Of a stretch of DNA of 64,000 bases, positions 46,795 to 58,719 are shown one piece after another. Below the pieces are notes generated by a model. It was not told where the DNA came from. It worked only from the letters and a program-made list of their open reading frames with translations, and did not search any database. Every line of letters starts with the position of its first letter. The first letter of the stretch is position 1. Origin of the DNA: Sorex araneus. Lineage: Eukaryota > Chordata > Mammalia > Eulipotyphla > Soricidae. The translations under genes and the position numbers were made by a program. The DNA is taken from positions 85,299,599-85,363,598 of the forward strand of contig NC_073306.1 in assembly GCF_027595985.1 (NCBI RefSeq), in the 5' to 3' direction.

Positions 46795-46965
46795 TATTGA
46801 ACACTTGCTGTGCGCCCAACCCCAAGCCTTTTGCATCAACCCACAGATTTAATCTCTCCGGCAGCCTAGTGCCCCGAGCGCAGTGTTATTACCCGGGTTA
46901 ACAGAGGCAGGAGTGAGTCTTGTCCAAGGTCCTGCCGCGGAGGTTCATGAGAGCTGATCGCAGCC
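46795..46965 (-). mobile_element. MIR element
   Basis: Reverse orientation: cattattgaacacttgctgtg, then cagatttaatctctccgg, ttattacccgggttaacag and gtcttgtccaaggtcctgc, in the order of a reversed MIR. Confidence 0.75.
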
Positions 46966-47249
46966 TGCGGCCAGCCTTGCAGCGTGGCTCCGTGTCCCAG
47001 AGAGCAGAAGCCGGGAAGCTGTGCTCCGAGGGCCAGCGCCTGCGCGCGGGAACACCTCGAATTGTCCAATGACCAATTCTGTTTTATTTTACATTTTTCC
47101 CCAAACTGTCCCCAAAGGCTCAGGAGTGCAGGGTGCTGGCGTCTGGGGCAAACGAGTAGGTATTTGCGAAGTGCCTGTAGAATGTACTTTGGTTTGGAGG
47201 TTTGGGGGTCTTGTGGGGGAGGGGTGTCACACCTGGAACTCCTGATGTA

Positions 47250-47345
47250 GCGCTGCGGTGGGGGGCACTCCTGGCAGTGCTTCAGAGAGCATGCAGGGGT
47301 TAACCTAGGGCTCCCACGCACAAACATGCACTGCAGCATTTGAAC
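47250..47345 (-). mobile_element. Old SINE fragment
   Basis: Weak reverse-strand similarity: ggcactcctggcagtgc, gcaggggttaacctaggg. Confidence 0.4.
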
Positions 47346-47668
47346 CAGAAGGAAACTCTTGTGTTATTTCTACCGTGCTAATGCACTTGATCTTTTTATC
47401 CCATAATTTGGTGGACTGTGACCATCTGATTTATGGCTCTCAAGGTTTGGAGCTGGGTGTCAGACTGCGATTGGCTGTATTATCTGTGAGCAACTGCTTT
47501 TGTTATTTTAGTATATGAGTAGCAAGAATTGAGCTTTGGAGCTTCTGCAGTAATCTCTTGAGAATCCCAAGTTTGTTCTGCTGGAACATCTGTTAGATTT
47601 GGAGCTATAAAGGGTATAGCTGGAGTAAACTGTATTGTTTGAGGTCCGGGCATAGAGTTTCAAATATT

Positions 47669-47843
47669 TTTTTTTCTCTTTTTTGGGGGGTCACACCTGG
47701 CGATGCACAGGGGTTCCTCCTGGCTCTGCACTCAGGAATTACTCCTGGCGGTGCTCAGGGGACCATATGGGATGCTGGGAATCAAACCCGGGTCGGCCGG
47801 GTGCAAGGCAAACGCCTTCCCGCTGTGCTATCGCTCCAGCCCC
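47669..47843 (-). mobile_element. Shrew SINE, reverse orientation
   Basis: Full-length reverse copy flanked by TCAAATATT at 47660-47668 and 47844-47852. It can pair with the plus-strand copies at 48771, 50660, 51887 and 52080 in the ADAR pre-mRNA. Confidence 0.96.
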
Positions 47844-48770
47844 TCAAATATTATTTTTGTCTCAGATGTTGGAGGAAGTTCTGTGATTGGTGAGCATTGA
47901 TGTGTATATTGAAAATAGGGTTTAAGCAGATGATTTTCTTTGGTCTTGATCAGCTGTTTGGTGTTGGTTCTCTGAAGATGGTTTAGGGCTGTATAGTGAG
48001 TTATTTGGAATTAATAAGGTTTATATCATCTATCCATATAAATCAGAAACCCTCAAACTTACAGCCCCTTTTGTCAGAAAAATAATTATTTAGCCCCCTC
48101 TAGTTGCACTGAGAATAAGCCCGACCCCTTGGATCCAGCCATCTCAGGAAACAGTAACACATGTGAACTTTTACACACACCCTGGGATGAAGGAGCTCTT
48201 GCTACCTCTAACCCCTTTCCCCAGAGCCAGAAGTCACTTGTTGTACTGTCTCGATCAGACTTTATGGAAGATTCCCTGGGACATAATTTCTGTTCCATTT
48301 CTCTCTGCCCCATCACTGACACCACCATCAGAGAGAGAGAGAGAGAGAGAGATCGTTCTCCCTAAGGGTATAGTAATCTAGTTGCAAATGGCAGAAATCC
48401 AATATAAACTCACTTTCACCAAAAGAGGTGTCCCTCGACCCCTTTTGTTATTAAATGACCTCCTGGCATGGCCAAATGAGGCTGAAGTGCTGGTAGGAGG
48501 ATTCCCTTGGCCCTACCCTTCTCAATATCTTTTAAATTCTTGGCTTTATTTTCTCCTGCTGTTTTTCCTACACTTGCTGAAAATGCTGACTGCTGGAAAC
48601 CCCAAGCCTGTGTGCTTACAGGTCTCTTCTAGAATTGCCAACATGCACTTGCCGACTGAGTCCTGATCCCCTGTGGGTAAGGGGAACTGGAGCCATGGGT
48701 TTGGCTGGTACGTGTCCTGTGTCCACTCTTGAGTTGTAGCTCTCTGCTCTCCTGAAGAGTTTGGTGTATG

Positions 48771-48946
48771 GGGGCTGGAGCGATAGTCCAGTGGGGAGGG
48801 CGTTTGCCTTACACGCGGCTGGCCCGGGTTCAATTTCCAGCACTCCATATAGTCCCCTGAGCACCACCAGGAGTAATTCCTGAGTGCATGAGCCAGGAAT
48901 AACCCCTGTGCTTTGCCCAAAAAGCAAAAAAAAAAAAAAATAGAGA
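48771..48946 (+). mobile_element. Shrew tRNA-derived SINE
   Basis: Full-length copy flanked by AAGAGTTTGGTGTATG (48755-48770) and AAGAGTTTGATGTATG (48947-48962), one mismatch in 16. It sits immediately before the minisatellite. Confidence 0.96.
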
Positions 48947-48960
48947 AAGAGTTTGATGTA

Positions 48961-49714
48961 TGGAGCTCTGCTGGTCTGATGCAGTGGGGTGTGGGGCTCT
49001 GCTGATCTGGTGCAGTGGGGTGTGGGGCTCTGCTGACCTGATGCAGTGGGGTGTGGGGCTCTGCTGGTCTGATGCAGTGGGGTGTGGGGCTCTGCTGGTC
49101 TGATGCAGTGGGGTGTGGGACTCTGCCTGTCAGTGATGCAGTGGGGTGTGGGGCTCTGCTGGTCTGTGATGCAGTGGGGTATGGGGCTCTGCCTGTCAGT
49201 GATGCAGTGGGGTGTGGGGCTCTGCTGGTCTGATGCAGTGGGGTGTGGGGCTCTGCTGGTCAGTGATGCAGTGGGGTGTGGGGCTCTGCTGGTCTGTGAT
49301 GCAGTGGGGTGTGGGGCTCTGCTGGTCTGTGATGCAGTGGGGTGTGGGGCTCTGCCGGTCTGTGATGCAGTGGGGTGTGGGCTCTGCTGGTCAGTGATGC
49401 AGTGGGGGGTGGGGCTCTGCCTGTCAGTGATGCAGTGGGGTGTGGGGCTCTGCTGGTCAGTGATGCAGTGGGTGTGGGGCTCTGCCAGTCAGTGATGTAG
49501 TGGGGTGTGGGCTCTGCCGGTCTGTGATGCAGTGGGGTGTGGGCTCTGCCGGTCTGTGATGCAGTGGGGTGTGGGCTCTGCCGGTCTGTGATGCAGTGGG
49601 GTGTGGGCTCTGCCGGTCTGTGATGCAGTGGGTGTGGGGCTCTGCTGGTCAGTGATGCAGTGGGTGTGGGGCTCTGCTGGTCTGTGATGCAGTGGGTGTG
49701 GGGCTCTGCTGGTC
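48961..49714 (+). repeat. 31/33-bp minisatellite, about 23 copies
   Basis: Core gatgcagtggggtgtggggc followed by tctgctggtctgt. Early units are 31 bp (no TG before GATG), later ones mostly 33 or 32 bp, so two length classes are segregated along the array. The + strand is G-rich (GGGG, GTGTGGGG in each unit). The long frame with repeated MQWGVGLCWS is a 33-bp periodicity artefact. Confidence 0.97.
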
Positions 49715-50204
49715 AGGCTGGGCTGTCAGAAGACTGCATGTGTTTTTGCATGAATCAAGGCCTGCTTCTTGGACGTCCTTCTCTCATTCAGGACACATGG
49801 TCCACCGTGTCCTGGCTGTGGCCTGTGGCCACTCTTTTGAGCAAATATTGTGGGCCTACTCCCTGTCCCCCGCTTGGCTGTTGGGGTTCTTTCCCACCTC
49901 TCATTGCTTCGCCGGGCTTCCTGGCTTTAGGATGTTGATCCTTGACCTTCGTCAGTGAGTTAGGTCCCCTGGTCAGCTGACCGCAGCCTGTGATGACCTG
50001 CTCACTTCTCCAGTAGACCTTTCCCTGTCCCAGGAGGTGCCTCTGCCCTCTGCAGACGCTTGTTTTCCTTCAGAGCACACACAACCAGATGAGCTTATTT
50101 ATTGCCCATCTTCCCTCCATGAACCTACGTGTTGTGAAAATAAAGAAAAGGGAAAAAATATTATTTTGATGTTTACCATGTGTGTCTAGGGGCCAAGGCA
50201 GTGC

Positions 50205-50265
50205 GTGGTGTGTAGTACATACTTAATAAATGTATATTAAATGAGCAAATAAAAAGCCACCAGCA
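50205..50265 (+). mobile_element. MIR 3' fragment
   Basis: Contains cagtgcgtggtgtgtagtac then atacttaataaatgtatatt, like the end of MIR. Confidence 0.6.
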
Positions 50266-50479
50266 GGGAAGAAATGCTGGTGTGCTGGTGAGGACTCAGT
50301 CTGCGTGATGGACACTGGTTCTCCTCACAAACAAACTCAGTGCTGGGGTCTGCGCCCCTGCAGGCTGGGCTCCAAAGGGAAGCCCCTGGAAGTCCCACTC
50401 AACCCCCTGAACTGAGCTTAGGGTTGAGGGTCTTGTAAGGTTTCTCCCTGTATGAACTCTCTTTCTAAGAGCATTTGTT

Positions 50480-50545
50480 TTTAAAACATTTACTTGAGCA
50501 CTTAGGATGTGCCAAGCCCTGTCATAAATCCTTTAGACAACAACT
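50480..50545 (-). mobile_element. MIR fragment
   Basis: Contains ttgagcacttaggatgtgcc then aagccctgtcataaatcc, the reverse of the MIR 3' part. Confidence 0.6.
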
Positions 50546-50659
50546 CTGAAATTTCAGGATCAAAGTTTGTGGGCTCACCCCATCCGGTTACCCCCTCCCC
50601 CCGCCCCTTTTTTTCTTTTAAAAATACTCAAGAACAGTTCAAAAGAAACTCCTGATTAA

Positions 50660-50840
50660 GGGGCTGGAGCAATAGCACAGCGAGTAGGGCGTTTGCCTTG
50701 CACACGGCCGACCCGGGTTCAATCCCCAGCATCTTTTATGGTCCCCTGAGCACTGCCAGGGGTAATTCCTGAGTGCAGAGCCAGGAGTAATCCTTGAGCA
50801 TCGCCAGGTGTTACCCAAAAAAGCCAAACAAACAAACAAA
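50660..50840 (+). mobile_element. Shrew tRNA-derived SINE
   Basis: Full-length copy: ggggctggagcaatagcac, ggttcaatccccagc, aggggtaattcctgag, ggtgttacccaaaaaagcc, AAAC tail. Confidence 0.96.
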
Positions 50841-51886
50841 AAAACAACCCAGCATTGAGTAGTACAGTCTGGTCCCTGCAGAGGCAGAGCTGCTGACAGT
50901 AGCCGTCGGGCACTCGGGCCGTCCCCCTCACCTCCCCCTTCTATTTCACCCACCGGTGCTCCTGCTCCCCTGCACCCCATCCTCTCCACAGCCCTCTTCA
51001 AGATGTTTCACCCACACCCATCCCTCCCCCCCACCCCCCGGCGAGACTCTCCCTGCCTGGGTCAGGTGTTGGTCTTCATCTGGATCCCAGGGAAGCCAGA
51101 CTCCTGTCTTAAAACCTTTCCTTCCTCTGCCTGGAATATCGCTAAGGCCTCATTCTGGGGAACCCCATCCAACCCTAACAACAACAACAAAAGGTGGGAG
51201 GCCCTTATTCTTCTCTCAAGCACAAAATAATCATTCTCATATTTTGACACCAGAGCACTATGGGTTCAGTCTCACATGAACCCCAACATTCACCCCAGTG
51301 CTGCCTAGATAGAAGCCCTCTGCCATTTTTAGTCATGGTGGTCCCTGAAAGTGAACCCCCAGAACCTGAGGTGCCCCCACAGTCCCGTGAGCCCTGGCTC
51401 CCCACCCCCATTTTTCATTTTACAAAGGAAATCTTAGCCCTGGTGGAAAATGAGGTCTCCGGCCAGCCTGCATGCTTTGGTCGCTATTAAGTTGGAAATC
51501 TTGCTGCATGTTTTTGAATCACTTTTTTTTCCATGTTTAGAAGTCTCAGTTAATTATTTTGTCTGTGTAGTTACAGGGTTTGTTGTGTCTTGTAAATGAC
51601 ACAAGTTCCTTATGAACCCTGAGTATGTGCTCCTTGTAAGAAGGAAACAAAATGGTTTGCTGTGACTAGTTTTTCCAGTTACTCCTCATCAGATTTTTGT
51701 CTCCATCATTAACCAGATTTTTTTCATTCTTCTGTAGATATATTTTGTCTTTTTAAAATTTCTTCTTTCTTTCCTTCTAAGTTTAAAATGTTTTTCCTCA
51801 TCATGTGATCTTGATTTTCACTGATTGTTTTAACTTGAAAGAGTAACATTAAACTTTATTTTGGGTTTTCTCAAGATACTTGATAA

Positions 51887-52065
51887 GGGGGCTGGAGCAA
51901 TAGCACAGCGGATAGGGCGTTTGTCTTGCACGCGGCCGACCCGGGTTCAGTTCCCAGCATCCCATATGGTTCCCTGAGCACCGCCAGGGGTGATTCCTGA
52001 GTGCAGAGCCAGGAGTAACCTCTGTGCATTGCCGGATGTGACCCAAAAAGCCAAAAAAAAAAAAA
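51887..52065 (+). mobile_element. Shrew SINE, first of two stacked
   Basis: Full-length. Preceded by AAGATACTTGATAA at 51873-51886 and followed by the same word at 52066-52079. Confidence 0.97.
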
Positions 52066-52079
52066 AAGATACTTGATAA

Positions 52080-52258
52080 GGGGCTGGAATGATAGCACAG
52101 TGGGTAGGGCATTTGCCTTGCACGCGGCCGACCTGGGTTCGATTCTCAGCATCCCATCTGGTCCCCTGAGCACTGCCAGGGGTAATTCCTGAGTTCGTGA
52201 GCCAGGAGTAACACCTGTGCATCACCTGATGTAACCAAAATGCAAAAAAAAAAAAAAA
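52080..52258 (+). mobile_element. Shrew SINE, second of two stacked
   Basis: Full-length. Lies between target words at 52066-52079 and 52259-52272 (AAGATACTTGATTA). Confidence 0.97.
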
Positions 52259-52435
52259 AAGATACTTGATTAAAAAATTATTTATGATATTTGATAAGCA
52301 TGTATAATGTTTTAATAAAACGAGTTTGAATTAGATAAAGGTCTACGTTCCTTTTAAGGATAGTTAACATTTTTATAATTTTATATTTCTGTATTTATAT
52401 TTTTCCTTTTAAAATAATTTATTAAAATATTCAAG

Positions 52436-52583
52436 CTAGTGCCACAAAGTTCCTGGCTCTGTGCTCAGAAATCCCTCCTGATAGTGCTTGGGGGATCATA
52501 TGGGATGTCAAAACCTGGATCAAACCTGGGTCTGCCGTGCAAGACAAGTGCCAGTGCCTATCTGCTGTACTGTCGCTCAGGCC
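52436..52583 (-). mobile_element. Old SINE copy
   Basis: Reverse-strand copy: gttcctggctctgtgctcag, gggggatcatatgggatg, tgctgtactgtcgctcagg. Confidence 0.72.
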
Positions 52584-52714
52584 GTGGTTCTGTCCTGGGG
52601 TCATACCCAGTGGGCTGGAGACAGAACCAAGGCCCCCTACCACAGCCATGCTTAGCCCGCTGAGCTCATGCTCAGCCTAACCTCAGGTTCAGATCATTTC
52701 TTTTTCTTTTATTT

Positions 52715-52790
52715 ATTTATTTATTTTTATTGAATCACCATGTGGAAAGTTACAAAGCTTTCAGGCTTAAGTCACAATTTCTTTACAGGG
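52715..52790 (-). mobile_element. L1 3' tail, reverse orientation
   Basis: Reverse complement of the insertion at 54124: (TTTA)n then ttattgaatcaccatgtgg, aaagttacaaagctttcagg. A 5'-truncated L1 end of under 80 bp. Confidence 0.8.
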
Positions 52791-52840
52791 CCCGTTGGTT
52801 GTAAAACCGCAGCCTGACTGTGAGCAGTGTTTCTGCGTCT

Positions 52841-52999
52841 GTTTTGGGGCCACACCCAGCGGTGCTCAGAACTTGCTCCTGACTCTGTGCTCAGGGATCT
52901 CTCCTGCAGGGATGGGTGGGGACATATTCGGTGCCAGGGGTTTAACCGGGGTCGACCGCTAGCAGGGCAAGCACCTTAAGCCCTGGGCTATCCTGGGCT
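52841..52999 (-). mobile_element. Old SINE copy
   Basis: Reverse-strand copy: ggggccacacccagcggtgc, gtgctcagggatctctcc, aagcaccttaagccctggg. Confidence 0.7.
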
Positions 53000-53344
53000 A
53001 CCATTTTGTTTTGGGTGTTTTTTGTTTTCGCTGCTTTCGTGGGTGCAGCATAGTTTCACAGCAAAGTGCTGCTCCCGGCTCTGCCAGGCTGTTTCCTCAA
53101 GGGACGCTGAGCCCTTGGGCCTTTTCCATGTCCCCTTCTGCCCATGGGGACAGTGACAGTGTAACTCTTTGTGAATGGCTTGTGAGGCAAAACAGTCACC
53201 GGCTTACCTAGCACTGTGTGGACGTGTGCCGTCTTGTGAGTACCTGGGCTTCGTGCCGGAATATGCATGGGTGTGTGTCTGTGTGCAGACTGCCCTCCAT
53301 GTGGGACTGAGCCCCTGCTTTCGGCTTTGATTTTTATTTGTTTT

Positions 53345-53565
53345 CTATTTTGTGGGGAACCCCCCAGCTCTGAGGCTGCTCCTGGGTGTGCTCTGCCTGG
53401 GGGTGCAGGGTCTACCAGGGCCACATCTGGGGGTGCTCAAGGGCCTCCAGGGCCAGTACCTGAGGTCCTGGGGGGGAGGATACAAACGCTGCTGGGGATT
53501 GAGCTCAGGCCCTCAGCCTTGCAAGACACACCTTTCACCAGCTGAGCTGTCTTCCTGGCCACTGA
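53345..53565 (-). mobile_element. Old SINE copy
   Basis: Diverged: gggccacatctgggggtgc, ctggggattgagctcagg, accagctgagctgtcttcctgg. Confidence 0.45.
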
Positions 53566-54123
53566 CAGCTCGGTTTGGGGTGGGCAGCCTTGCGCCTCTG
53601 CAGGACAGGCTCTCGGGTTGACCAGTCCTCCTGCAGGACAGGCTCTCGGGTTGACCAGTCCTCGGCCCCAGTACTGGTTTCTGGGAAGCTTTTTCCTCAG
53701 CAGTTTCAAACAGTAAGTTGCCCTTTTGAATCACAGAAATGTATCTGACGCGAACTGCAGTGGGTTTTCTCCTTTGTAGCAATGGCCATGGCTGGGAGAC
53801 ATCAGTTCACACACGTTGTTTCTTTGTGTTTTTATTTAACTGTTACAAGCAGTCCTTCAGTCCCTTAGCTGTTTGTTTGGGTTGTTAACATTAAACACCC
53901 TGAGGCCATCTCCCTCTGCTCTGGCTTCTCGGCTGGGTTCACACCCCTGCAGGGTCTGAGTTTCTGCCCTTGCTCTCATGCCTTACACTTCTGCTGCTTC
54001 CATTCAGTCTCCTGCCCCATTGTCCCACACTCTAGAACAGTTTAGACGGATCTTTTCATCAGAGAGCTTCTTTTTCACGGCTCCTCCCCTTACTTAATCT
54101 GGCCCTAAAGATTGTCAGGCTCT

Positions 54124-54220
54124 CTGAGACTTAAACCTGAAAGCTTTGTAACTTTCCACATGGTGAACTAATAAAATAAAAAAAATTTAAAAAAAAGAAA
54201 GAAATTTAAAAAAAAAAAAA
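54124..54220 (+). mobile_element. 5'-truncated L1 3' end with 17-bp target duplication
   Basis: About 55 bp of L1 3' end (tgaaagctttgtaactttcc, acatggtgaactaataaaat) plus an A-rich tail. AAAGATTGTCAGGCTCT flanks it at 54107-54123 and 54221-54237. Confidence 0.9.
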
Positions 54221-54597
54221 AAAGATTGTCAGGCTCTTCTGGGACAACCTCTGGGGTGCCTTACCCTGCTCAGAGAACTCACCGGCACTTTGCCCACTCA
54301 GCATTGGTGGGGCGCAGCCAGCTCCTTGCCTTTTCTCAAGACTATTCCTTTGTGTCTCTCTTCTTAAAGCTGTTTCATTTGCTATCAAAAATGTTCTGGA
54401 GGTAGTTGTATCCCGCATCTTTCTCTTCCACCCAGCCATATCCTAGAAGTGTTCCCCAGACTGAAAGCACATGCCTGGCAAAAGCAGGGCCACCCCAGTA
54501 CCTGCCGCTCCAACACACTCAGGCCATTCTGACTGCTATGCTGGGTGGGGGTCCCTAGTAAGAGAGGGTTCACATGCCACTGGACTCCACTGCAGGC

Positions 54598-55225
54598 TGT
54601 TTCACTCGGGGCGCCCAGGGGGGGCGGGTGAGAGCCCTCACCGCCCCAAGGGACCCAGCCCTGGCAGCCGAAAACCCCCACAACCCAACTGCTGCCATGC
54701 TCAAGGCTGCTCCCCACACGCTCGGGCCGAGCCTCACGCACGAGTGAACGTATTCCTGGACTATGCAGCCGCAAATGCATAGTACACCATAAGATACTCC
54801 TACCCATTATCCAAGAGTACCACACCACATTTGATTGGGTTCAGATAGTAGGCAACCAATCATAGAAATATATATATATATGCATATATACACATTTTCG
54901 GATATATATACAAAAGCTCACATCACTCAACCTTTAACAGCATGTTAGTGATATCCTAAAGAATGTCTTAAGGCCACTGCCAAAATAGAACAATTCACAG
55001 TTTCCTTTATGGATACTTTTTTGTAGCACTTTCAGCGGTTTTTCATAACAGACAATACAAAATTATTATTTCGGTTGTGTTTTGGGACAGGGATTGGGGC
55101 TTGGGATGGAAATATCCCAAATATGGTGATGGGAAGGTGTAATGGTGGTAGAATTGGTGTTTGAATATTAAATGTAATCAAATATTGTGAACTACCTTAT
55201 GAAATAAAAACATTTTTTAAAAAGA
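54598..55225 (+). mobile_element. Dispersed ~600-bp module, copy 3
   Basis: Same order of landmarks as 30657-31245 over the full length, with an added (TA)n expansion at 54869-54885 and 54901-54910. Ends with gaatattaaatgtaatcaaat and an A-rich tail. Confidence 0.82.
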
Positions 55226-55962
55226 AGAAAGGGTTCAGAGGTTCTTCTGCAGTAAGCTTGAGATCCTGAGTTTAATCCCCAAATATACTGGGGTGATCTT
55301 GAACCCCACTTTGACCCAATGAGGGAAAATAAAAGTGTTAAGTGTTTCATATAATACTTTTCGATTAGCTAAGGGTATAATATTGTTAGTGTGAAAGTAG
55401 ATTTTTCTGCACTGGTGGGTTCTTAAGAATTGTATGAAAGATTTGCATACAAAACTCAGGAGATTAGCAGTTAGAATTTATTGTAAAGATAACGTAGATG
55501 GGTCCATGTCCCTCCCCAGATGCCCAAGCCTCTCCCTTACCTATGAATGACATCACCTTTCCCGCCCCTGATGCAGCCACGTCCTGTGAACACCGGCCAG
55601 GTCCTGTCCCTGCGGCTCCCTGTCCTGTGACGCATTCCTCCTTCTCGGCCGCAGCCACGTGTGCATCGGTGAGATCCCTGTGTTCTGTACCTATCCTTGG
55701 GCCCCCAGGCCGTACCCCAGCAGATCTCGCCCTGTCCCAGCTTTCTTAGTCTCAGGTCACGTCCACGTGCACATGAGACATCTGTGCTCAGCACCTTGTC
55801 ACTACCTGGGCACCTGCGTCTGTCTGAACCTGAGGTTTCCTGGGTGTCCGAGCCCTGCCTGTATGCTGCCCCATTGTGCCTAAGTAGCTGCCTGTACTGA
55901 ACCACATGTTGCAGCCCTCCCTGATCCTGAAGGTCTGGAACGAGGGGGGACGGAGAGGGAGG

Positions 55963-55974
55963 GAGGGAGGGAGG

Positions 55975-56026
<52 letters not shown>

Positions 56027-56027
56027 C
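55963..56027. repeat. (GGGA)n / (GACA)n microsatellite
   Basis: GGGAGGGA units pass into (GA)n and then ten perfect GACA units (55985-56025). Confidence 0.95.
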
Positions 56028-56282
56028 TTGTATCTGCTGCCATATTCCACCCCCAGCCGTCCCATCACCATTCTCCGTGGGCACCTGTTCCATGGGTGAG
56101 ATTTAAAGTGCTCTGGCGCTCCACTCTTCTGCTCCTGCTATATCAGTATAGTTAGTCAGTGTGCTTTTGTTTGTGACCATAGTGGCAATTCTATACCCTA
56201 TTTCCTGATTCACAGACCAGTGGCCATAAGAAATTTAATTCTCAATTTGGAGGTTGCTATAGAATATGTATCCACATGCGAT

Positions 56283-56455
56283 ACTACAGAGATACATATA
56301 GTACAGCAGGTAAGCACGTATCTAGCATGCGGCTGACCTGGTTCGACCCCTGGCATCCCAGATGATCCCCTGAGCATGCCAGGAGTGTAGAGCCCTGAGT
56401 ACAGAGCCAAGAGTAAGCCCTGAGCATTGCCAGGGTTGGCCCCCACTCCAAAACC
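56283..56455 (+). mobile_element. Shrew tRNA-derived SINE, diverged
   Basis: Plus-strand copy: tacagagatacatatagtac, cggctgacctggttcgaccc, cagagccaagagtaagcc. Confidence 0.75.
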
Positions 56456-58573
56456 AAAAATGAACATATGTGATATTTCAATATTCCAGTACCAGCAATG
56501 TTCAGGGCATGTATGACCCCAGTTAAGGAAGGACCAGAGTACGGTCATGAGTGATCTCTTTTTATTGCACATTTAGTGGAAAAGGTGCAACTCTTCTCTT
56601 TAAAATAGGGCTTTGGCAGGAACCAGTCTGAGAGACTAAGGAAATGCTCCTTTCCTCAGTGGGCAAAGGGCACGCAGTCCCCTGGGTAGGAGCAGGTTGA
56701 CTTAAAGGGAAAACGGGCGTAAGGCCATGCTGGTCAGGACAGGGTAGTGCTTTGGCCTCTTCCCTTCCTGTGGCAGCCCTGACTTTGGTTCCTTCCAGTA
56801 TGGCAGCCAGTTTCCTGGTGGCGGTGACAAGTCACACAGATGGAGAAGGAGTTTCAGGCAACAGAAACAGTACCAATTCCCTCGCCGTGCTGAGGCCAAA
56901 GCAGGATGCCATTGTCATCCAGGGAGCTAAGGAAAGGGTGCTGGGGACCCATTGGAGCTAAGAAGGGCACATGCCCTCTCCCTACTGGCTTGTAACCTGG
57001 CACTTTCGTCTGCCCCCCAGGCTGAAGGTTAAGGACCTGCAAGGACCAGGAAAGCCCTACTCAGTCCCTTGACAAAGGGAAACTCCCGGAAACTCTCTGA
57101 AAGGCTGCTCTGCCCTTGTGCCTTTGAGCCTCCCCACTTCTGTCTGGAACTGGAGCCAGACGGAGAAGAGAAAGGGGGTGGGGTCCCTCTTTCTGCTCCA
57201 GTGCTCCAGTCTGAAGGCAGACTCAGAGCCGGCCTGACATAGAAGCTCTGTGAAATGGCTTATCCAGGGACACTTTCTGGTCGGCAGACTGGCTTCAGGT
57301 GAAGTCGAAGTGCACCAGAACTGGGACACACAGGCACCTCCAAGCCTACTTCAAACACTCTGCCAGACTCTCCTGGCCCCGCACTGCCTGTGAGCAGAAG
57401 GGGAGGGGCAGGGGAGAGTGAGCACCCCCAGTGGGCCCTGACCAGATGAGATCTGTGCTGGCCAGAGCAGCAGTTCAGGGGCGTCAGGACTTAACACCAA
57501 AGCACAGGACACGCATTCCCCAGATCATCCTGTGAGCTGGATGGACCCTAGCATTCACATGAGAACCATTCAGCACATGCCAGCCTCTGTCACGGCACTG
57601 TCACCAACATTCACCCTTACACATTCTCCAACACCTCCTACAGCCCCACCCTACAGCCAGATTGCCTTGAATGCCACGGCTTCTCTGGAGAGCTGTGAGG
57701 GCACCCGTGCCCGGGCCCCAGTCCGCTCTGGCTTCCTGGTAACTTCAGAAGCTGCTCTGGCCATTCCCATCCAGAATAGCAGGACATCCATCAGCAGAAC
57801 TCAGCCCCCCTGAACTGGCTTGGCCCTGCAGGCAGCTTGCTGTTATAACTCCAGAGAAGCTTCCGAGGTTGGCAGACAGGTGGGGTCCTTGTGGGAAGCC
57901 CCTGAGAAGTTGGGGATTATGTTGAAGGGGCTGGCAGTAGGCAAGAGGCTCCTCCAGGGGAATAAGAAAAACAGTGCTGAAGAATAAGAGAAAACAACTG
58001 AAAAAAGGAGCGAAACAGAGCCTGGTGAGTGCCTGTGAGGAAGCACTGCTTATTGTGGATTTCCCAGGAGTTAACGTCAGGAAGATGTCAGGAGAAGCTC
58101 CTGCTCTGGAAGAATACCTAGAGCTTAAAAACAAAAACAAAACAAAAGCAAAATCCAGCCACATGTTTCTTCTTGTTAGTATGTTGTCAGCTACCGGGTG
58201 CTCCTTCCCAGGCAGGCTCTGTCTGCCCGGGATCGATGGGGATCACTGAGGACCTGTGTACCCGTGATTGGGGCACCCCATATGATGAGACTGGAAACAG
58301 ACATTCCTCCACAAGGTCCTGACGAGAGAAAGCCCAGGAGAAGCCAAAGCAGCCATAACAGCAGTGTTGCAGCCATCAATAGTCAAATGTTGCTCACGAC
58401 TGGCGTGGCAGGACCCAGGGCACCCCTGCTCCCTGCCCACCCCAGGTATTCAGGAAGGGGCTGCACTTGGCAGTGCTGTGTGGAGGCCAGACTTTTCTAG
58501 AACAGGGCCAGTGACTTTTTACATGTACCAAATTTTAAATAATGACTCCCCCCCACCCAACCCCTTTTTTGTC

Positions 58574-58719
58574 TTCAAGCCACCCCCATTGGTGCTCAGG
58601 AGTGACTCCTGGCTCTGTGCTCAGGGGTTAACTCCTGGCGTGGTTAAGGGGACCCTATAAAGTGCTGCAGATCAAACCTAGACCAGGCGTGTGCAAGCCC
58701 CTGTACTATCATCTGACCT
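58574..58719 (-). mobile_element. Old SINE copy
   Basis: Reverse-strand copy: ttggtgctcaggagtgactc, ctcaggggttaactcctgg, cagatcaaacctagacc. Confidence 0.65.

Noticed and set aside
49051..49495. Open frame with repeated MQWGVGLCWS units
   Set aside because: It is produced by a 33-bp minisatellite whose unit is a multiple of three. It breaks wherever units are 31 or 32 bp, and there is no promoter, signal or similarity.
48961..49714. Possible CRISPR-like array
   Set aside because: Units are directly tandem with no unique spacers, and the surroundings are mammalian intron.
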